Assembly: GCF_040807025.1 (NCBI RefSeq)
Contig: NC_090943.1
Span: forward strand, 121,533,900 to 121,597,899
Reading direction: 5' to 3'
Source: Struthio camelus
Lineage: Eukaryota > Chordata > Aves > Struthioniformes > Struthionidae
Length of the DNA stretch: 64,000 bases
The notes under the pieces were generated by a model. It was not told where the DNA came from and did no database searches. It saw nothing but the letters and a program-made list of their open reading frames with translations. A program made the translations under genes and the position numbers. Positions 26,701-38,700 of the stretch are shown here, one piece after another (position 1 is the first letter of the stretch; each line of letters begins with the position of its first letter).

Positions 26701-29700
26701 TTTCTCTGTGGCCAGTTTCCATCAGTTGCCTGTTTTCCTCCATCGTTGATGCTTTTAATGTCAAAGCAAGCCGCAAAGACAGTATCTAATGATGCAGATG
26801 TCAGCTGTTTCATGCAGTGAACTACCTAAACAGACCTTTAAAGAAGCCTGTCGAAGTTCTTTATCTCGCTAGACTATAATGTTCTATTTTTGCTTGTCTG
26901 AAATCTGCATGTTATTTAATATAGATACTTTCCAAGTGGAATCTTCAAAAAAAGGATTCTTATTCATTGTGAATTTTAAATAACTTCCAGACAGAACCTT
27001 GGTGAAAGTATTCTTTATTTATGGGTGGAGAAGATACGAGAAGTTCTGATAGAAAAGGCACAGTCATCAGATCCGGGTACTTCAGAAAATAAGTATTTTT
27101 TTAATTTACTTCTGGTTTAATTGCAAAGTAGGATTTCACTGTGACTTAAAGCTTTATATCTGGTTTTGTATTGGATCTAGATAAAAGATAACAGCAGTCT
27201 CTAATTTTATGGCTTATTTTTTTGGCACAATGATTTTCCTTTTTAAAAAGCAATGGGAAAAAAAGAAAAGGGGGAGGGTCTCAGTGGACTAGAAGAAGGA
27301 TGTCACTCCTCCTAGGAATAAAATTACTTCCATGATAGCAGAGTTCAGTATAGCAGGTACATCGTGCGCTGTTCTCTATTCTGTATCAGTCATTCATAGC
27401 AGTAGTTAAACTTCTGGTGTTGAGTACGCTCTTGGATGATTGGGAATAGCCTAAAGAGAAGAGACACTTCAGTGGAATATGCAGACACATGATTGTATTC
27501 TGTCTCAGTTGCGTTCTGCTATATTGGGATGAAAACGTGCATGATCACTAGAGTTGCAGTGATTCTTCTACTGTTGCAAGGAGGTACACACTGTTGCTTA
27601 CAGTGACAGAATTTGTGTAAATTCACAGTCATTCTTTTGAAAAGCTTTTTTCTTTTGCATTAAAGTGCTAATCTGCTATTAAATGCATGAGAGACGTACA
27701 TATATGCACTTTTGGCAAAAGGAAACAAATGTAAGAATAGCTTAGTTCCTTGAGGAGTAAACGACTGAAGAGAAAAAACAGTTTTCAGTGCTTCTTCCTA
27801 GTAAGGTCTAGTTTTACTCTTTTAATAAACTGTGCATTTTGGTGCTACATGAAAAGAATTCTAAAAATCATTTCTCATTGGCATGACTAAAGGAATAGTT
27901 ATTGGAAAGTGAAAGTTTTAGTGACAGTATTGGAAGTTTGTTGGGTATTTGGATATTATGGCTTCTGCTTCAACTAATAATTTTTCTAGGCCTTTTTAGC
28001 ATGCTCTGTTGCATCTCTTCTTTTTTATTGGAAAACACCTATGTTACAAAAACTGCATCATAGGCTCTCTAAATAGATAACTAGATTGTGATATACTAAC
28101 TTGTCTGTATGGTAGACTCTCTCTAAATCCAGTTGCCTGAGCGATGGAAGTGTATGATATTTAGCCTTTTGCTAATATTTATTTGTTATTTTGCATATGT
28201 CCTTTACATGAAGCAAAATACGACTGCAGAACTCCTAGAGCAGCTGAAAAATGTCCAGAGAGATGTTTCAAATTTAATGGTTTCATAATCTTGTTCAGTA
28301 GCATTGAACCATAGCTTTACATTTTTCCAGAAATGACCAACAAATGACTGAAGCACTCTGGACTGAAGACTATTTTGGACTCTAAATTCAGATTAGATTA
28401 ACAGTCACAGTGTAAACATTTAATGGAAAATGTAAACGTTGATGTTCTTTTTGTCTTAGAAATAGTGTTAATTAGTATTAAAACAGAAGATATTATGTAA
28501 CTGATTGCACGTGGATCCCATACCATGAGTATTCTATTCCTAATTCTAGGCGTGATTTTAGCTAATGCTGGACTAAACATTTCTGATTTTACTGTAATTA
28601 ATATTATCATTCTGCGTTTTGTAATTTGAGGAAAAATTACTGGAAATGTTGTATTGATTATTCTCCAAAAAATGTCTTCATAAATTCTACTACTATGTTA
28701 GCAGAACCAGATATTAAGAAAACTAGTGAAGAAGTTGATGAAGATAATGAAAATGGTTTTCTCCTGGATTATCAGCCGGTTCAGGAAGATTCAGTGAAAA
28801 TGTTGAATTTTATTACCTCTGAAAGCCAGGAAGGTAAAAAATATTTCCTTTTTAATTCTGATGAAATCGTTTGGAAGAGAGAGGCCTTAAGTTTCTATTT
28901 TTCTGCTCACTGTTTGAGTAATGCAAATCAATAACATTAAAAATTACAATAAAGATTAACTATTACAAAAAACTGCATATTTTTGGTGGTTCTGTATGTG
29001 TGCTTGTATACTTAAATGAGTCCCTTTTTTAAAGTTAAGGCATTCTTTACTTATGTAGCCATATATATTGTTCCAGTACCCTAAAAAGAAAAGAAACGTT
29101 TCCTTGTTTGTGTTCTGTAGATGAAGAACTGCCATCGATACATCATGGAAACCCAATCACAGACCGAAGGAGTACCTTCCAGGCACATCTGGCTCCTGTG
29201 GTGACACCTCGACAAGTTAGTAGAGATTGAGGAACAGGCTCTTACAGGTTTTTGTCTATCCTTTGACAAAACGTTACTGAAATACTTGGAATTAGCTGCA
29301 TGTTTATTTCTTTCTTTGTATCTTTATGGGCTAATATTGTCTGAGTACTCATCAGTTATTGGCTTTCGTTATCAGCTAAATAATTACTCTACAATGCTTC
29401 CCAGTAGTTTTCCAGTTTTATCGTTGAAGTGGGTTGTTATTGCTATTTCTTCCTGTGAAGTGCCTTACGTGTAAGAGAGAGAATAAGAACACTGATATTT
29501 GCCTTTTGGATGTTAATAGCTTGTCATATGATACTTGGAAGCTACTGGACCTGCCATATGCCGCTTGGAAAATGAATTAAAATGATTTCATGACTCTCTT
29601 TCTAGAGAAAACATTTTATAGAAAAATAAACTTGAATAAAATGCATAAGCAAATCTTCATCTGGAATTAAGTGAGAGAGGTCAGCATGGTTGTACAGTTG

Positions 29701-32700
29701 TATTTGCCTACAATCAGTGGGAATGTCTGCTTTAGTTCATGTCAATCAGTGCAGCTGTCTGTGGTAGGGACAAGTAGTGGATGTATACCCAGGTGGGCTA
29801 GCCATATTTTGTTTCTCGTCATACATCCCATCTTTCAGCAATTTAACACAAGACAAAGAAGGCATCCTCGTGTTTAATACTCCTGATTTTTTTTTCTTTT
29901 TGTTTTTTCTTTTTGTTTGTTTGTTTAGGGAAATTGTTTCCTTGCTTTTTGAACCAGAATTAACTTTTAGAATCCACAACTTCATATGAAAATGCACCTT
30001 CCTGTGTTTACTGTGATCGGTTCATCATAATTTCATTTGTTGTCCCCTTACTGTTTGTCATGGCACAGAAACTAAATAATAATTACCTCTTACTTCTTCT
30101 ATGCAGTTGAGTTTTATAGGTGTCTATCATATTTTATAGACTTTAGTTTCCTACTTTCTAGGCTGAAGCGCCCTGATCTGTTTTGGTACTTCTTATGTGG
30201 AGGTGATTCTGTACGTGTATTTATTTTCCTTCTGCTTATTTCCCTTCTATATACTTTTTGAGATGCAGTCTGGAATTATACACAACATTCAAGATGCAAT
30301 CACACCAAGGACTTAGAGTGATGTGAAGTTTTCTCTTTTCCATGTTCTTTTCCTAGTAATACCTTTCAGTTTGCTTGTTTGGCCTCTACTGAGCACTGAT
30401 CCTGATATTTTCATAGAAATGTCTGCCATAACCTCAAGATCTCTTTCTGAGATGAGTTTGGAGTTGCCTTTACATCGTTTTGCCTTTATTAACGTGATCT
30501 CCATGGGTGATTTCCACTTAGTCTGGAAACTACTGATCTACTCACCTTTTCTTACCATTAACCAAGTTTTAATGATAAGAAAAAGAGGATTTTCATCTTT
30601 ACTTTTATCCAGTTCTTCCTTTTATTTGAAGAATCTTTGGCGAGGGACCTTGTGAAATGCTTTTGGAGATTCCAGGTAGACTAGATCAACTGGACGCACG
30701 TGGCTCAGTGACTGTGAAAGATTGTTGACGCGTTTTTGAGGCATAATTTCCTATACAAAAGCTGTATCTTCCTTTTAATGTGATATGGCTGTCCATTGAT
30801 TCTGTTTTTTGTTTCACCTTCTGTTAGTTTGCCTAGTAGGAACGTAAGACTTGTTGGTCTTAACTTCCCTGACTCCTTTCTAGAGTACTTTTGAAATGTT
30901 GGTATTATGCTAGTCACCTTGCATTCCTCTGCTGCAGAAGCAATTTTAACTGGTAGGTTAGATACCTTAGTCGTAGTTTGATAGCTTCATACTCAAATTC
31001 CTTTAAAACTTTTGAATAAAAATGTGATCTGATTCTACTGATTTTTTTCCATTCGTTTTATCAGCTTGTTCTAAAACCTAGCTTTGCAGTAAGTCGCCGC
31101 CACTATGTCATCTTTGTCTGACCATTTAAGTTCACAAATGTTAACGCAACCGTTTAGTTTTTGTGCTACAGCTATATGTTTGAGTGTTTCTTTCATACTA
31201 AACTTATGTGTTGGCAATACAAATTTTGGGTAGGCTTCCGTTTCTTATGTGTTTGAAAAAAATATCCTTATTACTTTCATTTTGACACCTCCAAAAAGTT
31301 TGGCTTGCCTCGGTATGCTTGTCATGTCTATCTTGCCATCTATGCCTTCTTGTTATGTTTTTCTTTATTTGGATACAACTTTAGCTTTGTGAACCCAGCT
31401 TCAGGTTTCTTGAGCTGTTCTTTCACTGTTTGTAATGTGAAAGTAATTATGTTTTTAGGCTTATTATGGAATAAATCAGGGTTTTAAAACACTCCCTTAC
31501 ATTAAACACTCCATTACGTTTTCATTAAAGTAGCGCTGAACTTCAAGGGTTTTCTCAGCTGTGCTCAGTCCCTATGAACAGCGTTGCTTCAGAAGGGGAG
31601 GAAATCAGAATCATTGGCCTATCTCCTTTTCTCCTTCTACAATACTGTTGCTCATTGATGATGATTTATGGGTAAGACAGTTGCTACTTAGAGGAAATCC
31701 ATACCAGCAGACATAAGTTTCCAAAAGGGCATATCTGTGTCAAGAAAGAGTATTTACTTAAAGCAGGTTAGTAATTTTACTTTTGCGTAAGAAGACATTC
31801 TTAATTTCTTCTTTCTTTACTTCTCTTTAAAGACAGCATAACTCAATAGACGTAGGAATTTCAGGTCAGGACTTCTTGGTATATGGTGAGTATAAAGGTA
31901 GAGCACTTCCCCAAAGGTCAAATCCATCTTGTTTCATTGACTCTTGCTGCACAGTGAGACTTGATCGGTCTCCAGACTGCGGGGCACTTTTGTTTTGGTA
32001 TGGATTCATTTTTCTGAAAGAAAGCCAGGAAGGGTGAAGAGCAGGGTAGAAATTGCACCTGTAATGAAAACTACCTTCTTTATCAACTGTGAAGGGGTTA
32101 GTATGTGTCCTTAATACTTTATCTGCATCATCTGTATGTTGTAATGGCATTGATTTTCTGTACAGTCCATAGACTGCTGTGTAAATTCTTTTATTGAATA
32201 TTTTTTATAATGGAATTTCACTGCTACTGTAGATTTCAGTGACAGCCAGAGTAATACTATAGTTATTTATATAATACAATATGCTACCATAAAACATATG
32301 GGAAAAGAAAGCGATAGGTATATTTCAGGTAGCAATCTAGACTTAGTACCATTGCTCTTCCTTGTCTACTTTTGGCTCATTCTAATGCTTAAAATGTACA
32401 TTGTTCTTGGATTTTTTCACTGAGGAATCTTATATTTGAGGTAATTTTTATAGGTTGTTACTTGAATTTCTTCCGGAAGAATTGGAAATGGCATAGTATA
32501 GCTAGGACAGATACTAAATGTGTAAATTGATTACTCCTCAGAGACATTTTCCTTTTGAATGGAAGGCAATTTGCTTGTCTGGCATGTTTTCCCAAGCTTT
32601 CTCAACTTCAGTAGTGCTTTGCTCAAAGTAATATCAATTATATATTATCTATTAAAACAATATCTTGGTCAAAGCCCTCCTCTTTGCTAGATCAAGCTAA

Positions 32701-35700
32701 TAAGGGTTGAACAACTGCTAACTTGTTTAATTAGAAACAGAAGATAAAGTAATATTGATACATGTTTTGAATTTCATACTGCTTAAGAGCAGAGAGATAG
32801 ATGTGGTGGGAACATCTATGGTTTGGGAAACGCTCACACTTTCTGACCTTTAATGAGAATGTATTTTTCTGATTCTTTCTGTGAAAAGGAAACACTGAAA
32901 ACAGTAAGTATGAAAAAAAGAAAGTCTTAAAGTGAAACGTGGTAGAACTTTCTAAACCTCTCGTGTTTTCATGACACTGGTAAAAGCAGTGTGTAATATA
33001 AACACATATGTCGAGTTGTGTCATATTATTCCAGCTTAGTGTTATATTTGAAATAAGTTGTTAGGTGCAATTCATATTTAATATTGTTTTGAAAATGTTT
33101 TCTAAATCTTGCTGTCTGTTTAATGAAACAGTTCAGCACTTTTACATATTCGGCAATAATTAAGCATGCAGTGTTCTAATTCAAAAAACAGCAGTTTTCA
33201 ATATTCTAGAAAAATAGTTTGAGACTAGCATTAGGGTGCTGAGAAACTACTCCTTGAATTAGTACGTTGAATATTTAATAGATTTTATTGCTGAATGCGT
33301 CAAAGTTTAAAACTGTTTCATTGTGTTGTTAAAAAGCGGGCATTTGTTGAGCAATCCAATTGAGATGGGGTGTACAAAAACCCCATTGTAAAAGCAAATT
33401 TATTTCTGTTTTTTTTTTCTTTAAAGGTGAAGAGAGTTCTTGAAAAATTATATGAGAATAAGAAAATTGCGAGCGCTACCCACAACATATATGCCTACAG
33501 GTGAGAGCTAAATAGTGATTTTTTCAGGGTTCTTTGACAAGTGGATGCAGGACGGGAGAAAAGTAAAATCCATCGGATTTTATTCTTTGCGATTAAATCT
33601 GTACAGGAGAAGGCTTCTTATTTGTATTTTAAAGTTTTTAGGCTTTATTTTGAATTTGAGATCAAGAAAGTAAGACATATAGTAGAAAATATGTTATAGT
33701 AGTAAAACAGCATTAGGAATAAAAAGAAAGCCTATAAGTGGATTTGAATACATATTGTTATATTTTGTATAGGACGTGAGAGCATGGAAATGCTACACCA
33801 TCCCAAAATAAGTGTCTATTATTATTATTTTTTTTATCTGCAAAGTAACTTTTTATTCCCGACCTTATATTTGGAAATGACTGAAATGTTTTAGCTCAAA
33901 TAAGAGTTAAAACTGAAAGCCTGAGGCAGACATCTGGCATATGAAATTTCTGCAGAAATACTTGAAACTTCAAGGAAAGTGAGAAACAGGTAAAAAGAGT
34001 TTTGCAATGGTCCATCTCTGTCATCTTCTGCAAACATAGCTTATATGCGATGAATAGGTCTCAGTCCAAGTAGAGTGATGTAGGTTTTTTGAGGAACCTA
34101 ACTAACAGTGAAAGGAATCCTTTCATTCTTTCATTACTAGAGGAACTAGTCATCTGAAACAGCATGTATGAAAACCAATCCATTCAACTCACATTTTAGA
34201 GTGATGCTAGTGACACATGAAAATGAGAGCAACTGAAAGCTTACTTCACCAACGAGTCTACTGAAGTTAAAAGTTTCTATAAAGAGAGGGTTTTTATTGT
34301 CACTGCTGCTGCTAATCTGACTCCTTGCACTCGTGCTATCTAAACACACTTTAAAAAGGTAGCAGAGACATTCTTGTTGCTTCATATTTTTCGTCTGGTA
34401 CCATAAGCCTCTGTCACTGTCATGTGTAAATGCAGAAGTTATGAAATCAGTTGGGTGGGTAACAAACAGTAGATCTCTGTGAGGATTACTTTTTGGAAAA
34501 TTAAGACCTAGGCTGCATTCCTTTGTATGAAACAGCAGGCTCCAAAGGCTTCTGGAGTGCTCCCTGTATAAACCTTCAGCTGTGCCATACCCTGTCACAG
34601 CTTTGCTCTGGAAGAAGGCTCAGTGGATAGCATGGAGAATCTGGAGAATCTGAAGCTGAATTTCAGTAATAGTTTCACACTGCTCCTGAAATCTAGACTT
34701 AACTAATTATTGACAGTAGTTTCATCAGACTTCTTCCCAGTCCATTCCTACCCCATAATTCGTACTTGTATCTGATAAGAGTTGGTTTCAGCTAAGATTA
34801 GGCTGAAAACCTAAGGGTTTTTCTTAATAGGGGCCTTACACTGGTAATGAGCTGGGAGTTAACTTGAGGTAGTCAAAAATATTTGTAGAAGCTTCTCAAC
34901 ACATGTTACACTGTACAGATAAAAATTTGTGGTTTACCCTAAGCCTCATCCTGTTTACGTGTAAATGCCCTTAGTAAGGAAGCAGAATTGATCCACGTGT
35001 TTATGAAGGATTTTTGAGACTTCAGGAATCATCTGCAAATGTTCATTGACTGACATTTTTGAAATCCATTCTATTTTCACTTTTTTTTTTTTTTTTTTTT
35101 TTTAAGAATATACTGTGGAGATAAGCAGACCTTCTTACAGGATTGTGAAGATGATGGGGAGACAGCGGCAGGGGGACGCCTTCTTCATCTCATGCAGGTT
35201 ATAGGGATTCAACTTTGACTTCTGGCAGTCTTAAATAGACTTTTAAAATCACAGCAGTGTAAATAAATTTATACAAGTTTATTTAGCTCTTGCTCTGCTC
35301 TTTGTCCAATCGGTGATTGTTTTCTCGGGCATGAAAGAGAGAAGTATAGACTGCTGCATGCATATAATAAATTGGGTCTTCCAACTCTTTGATCATAAAA
35401 ATGAGTACTGTTCGTAGATTGTGTTAATAGTTTGAACAGTTCAAAAGGGAATTAAATTTTGATTCCTATGCTCACTATGTGGTGTAAGTATACAGAAAAT
35501 GAAGACTGAAATAAACTGATTGACAGGACAGAACAGCTGACCTAAGCTCAATCTTTCATTCAGTCTCCTTGTATTATTCTTAGTAAAAAAGCAGTACTAT
35601 TTGAAACTGCAGAGTAGGACCTCAAATGGAAAAGGTAGTGTGGATGAGGAAGTTGTTCTATTAATTTTCTCTATTTCTTTGTGCGGTTTCCAGTTCTGGA

Positions 35701-38700
35701 TCCTCAGCCCTCATGTTTGCATATTTCTTAGTTTTCAGGGATTGAAATAATATTCCCTCAGCAAAGTTACTACTAAAAGTGAATTGGGATTGGTAAATTG
35801 TGATTCGCTAGCGTGACACAAGCCCCTCAGTAGTACCCCAAGTGAAATACCTGAACTACAGGGAACAGCTAAGTACATTTTATGCTGTGCGTTAAGTTAT
35901 TTAACTCTATGGGTATTTTTGCTTCTACTTTAGATTACTCTCGCCTTCAGAACATGGGTTTTCTTTTTCCATCCTTTTCCAGCTTGCATATTCTCTTGCT
36001 TAACGTGCTGTAGAGCACGTTAAGCAACACCATTTCTACCACTTGCTCTTGGAGACTGTTATAAAACTTACTTTTTGATTTCAAAGTTTATTTCTGAAAC
36101 AAATTGTCAAAGTACTTCAATCAATTATAATTTTTATTTAGAACTTTTTGAAACTTCCTAAGTAACTTAAACTTGACTTGGCAAGCTAAATCTAATTTTG
36201 TGTAATATATGCAAGCATAGGTGGTAGGTGTGAGGACTTTATTATAATAAAGAAATAACGTAAAGAAACAACTTTCCAGTTACTGTTCTTGGAGGTACCT
36301 GATTTATTCTGAGCTATACTGAGCGCAGGGATTTTTCAGTCTGTTAATGTATCCTTTTGAAAGTTGTCAAATTTACAATGTCCAGGCTCTTAGCACTCCA
36401 TAGAAATCAAGTTTAGGAAATGACATGAAGTGTTGTCTTTCGTATGTGAATGGGTCTAAATTGAGTGGATCATTTCTCTCCATCTGCGGTCCTAATTACT
36501 GGAGTATATTTGTTTTGGGAGAGTACTTCCGTAGGGATCAGAAGAGCAGAATTTCCACAACTAGGAAAAGATTAAAATAGTTTATGGGCTTATTTCTGGG
36601 TGTTCAGATAGTTCTTTTCATTTTTCTCGTATAAATGCTTACGAGTGATAACGGGCTTGAAAATTAAGTGGTTTAATCCCTTTATTGCTGCTGTAGTTAC
36701 AGTTTTCTGCACTAGAAATCTTCCCTTGTTTCAGATAGACCTAACACTTCAGTCAAGATAGCATTTTCTGGTTACAAGAAACAGTATTGCAGATTAACTC
36801 TTTAGATTTAAAGTTAGGGTTAAAAAAAATCCCAGCTATGTTTAACATCCTGTTTACCGTGAACAATTGCTATAAATGGACTTTATTGCTGATATGTAAG
36901 AGTAGAAAATGCCTGTCACAGAAACTTCCCCAATCCTTCTTTGTATTTTTTACGTTATCCTTTTTATTTTAAAATTGAAAGAATATTTCTGTCTTCACAA
37001 ACAAAGGTAGAATCTTCTGATATTATTGTTCAGATTACTCATACCTTTTTTTTTTCTCCTTATGGAGGTCATGAGTGGTGTTTATCTGCTTATTGATAGC
37101 TGCCTCTTAAGGGGTTTTCCACCTCTTCCACTCCACCAAACCACTATGTAACTTGCAGAGCATGGTATTTTTGCTCAGCTGCATGCAGATAAAACTGTGT
37201 TTGCTCTGTTTGGCTCCAAGCCATCTTTAGGCATTAGTGTAGTGCTGTGCAGGGTCAAAGAGTAAGCTGTTTTTAAGTGAAGACTTTCCACAGAGATTTT
37301 AGACTTCTCAGTCTGAGGGCCAAATTCAGGATCGTGGTCACTATTCATGCAACGCTAATTTGAGCGAAAATGGTAACTCAGGGTTGTCACTACATGTTTC
37401 CATGCAAGCAATATAAATCTAACTTAAACAGTGATACCTGGGCCGTTGTGCTTCCATTTGTATTAGCTTTCATGTGGCTTCCTAAGGTGACTCTGACTGG
37501 GCAGTTTCTAGCTCTTTACTTTGATCAGGTATGGCAAACCTGCACAAGCTGATGGTTTTATACAAAGGATGAACTAAACCAACACTAATCGTTACTTGCA
37601 GTTTGATCTTTGAGACTTCAGGGTAACTTGGGAACTGGGATTTTTCAAAGGCAGCAAAGAGTTGATATTTTGGCAAGACATACGTTTTTCTCCTATATTT
37701 AGACAATTGGTATTCACTGTCTTTCTAATGTTTGTTTGCTGCTGGTGATGGCGATCTTTTTAGGAGAGAATTGCTCTAAGGCAGAATAAATGATAGTTTT
37801 CAAGTCTTGTCAAGTCGCGTTTAGATATTGTGAAAAATGAAGGTTGAAGGTCTTCCATGTTTCTTACCGTAAACAGCAGTAAAAGAAATCATCGTTTTAC
37901 CTTCTGATTAATTCTTTCCTTGATTGCTGATAGTTTTGAAGACGCTATATAACCGTTTAGTTTCTTTCAGTCCTATTCGCTGGGACTGGACTTAATAAAT
38001 AAAGATCATCAGCATGAAATATGTGTATATATATGCTCTTTGGAATTTGGAAAGCTACTGCTAGGTGGTAAGGGATCATGACTCAAACCTGGAAGATTCA
38101 GAGGTTTTGTGTATTCTCCAGATGCTGTTGCTGAAATCCTGCAAATGGCAGCAATACTAGCTATGGCATTTCAAGTATCCGTGTGAACAATGCCTCATTT
38201 GACTGTCCCCTGGGTGTCATTAACCTCATCCACCTTCATTTCAAGAATGTGCATAGATGATCTGCTTAGTAACAGAGGTTCTTGAGAAAAAACAATGTGC
38301 CATACCAAAAAATAATGTGTAACTCGGTTAGGTGTCTCTATAAATAGTATCTGAGGCCTTTGACGCACGGACGAGCAACTGCAGTGCACGTGAGATAGCT
38401 TTACCCCTCTCTGAGGGATATATTGACTCATTCTACTTTGAATTTACTTTTGGGCAAAAGCTCAAAAGGGACACTTAACACAGGGTACCAGATAAAGACA
38501 AGTCAACAATTCTGTGGTAACTTCTCTGTGTGAAACAGAGCTGACTGTAAATTCCTCCTAAAAGCACAAAAAAGTAAGTTTTTTCTATGTTTAAGACAGA
38601 TGTCAAGAGCAAAACTAGCTTCCTAAAGGAAAAAACTTTTTTTTTTTTTTAAAACAGATTTTGAACGTCCACAATGTGTTAGTTGTGGTATCCCGCTGGT

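Noticed and set aside
34146-34598. 150-codon minus-strand frame inside IMPACT intron 8
   Set aside because: No recognisable domain, signal or splice support; it lies in an intron of the opposite strand and looks like chance.
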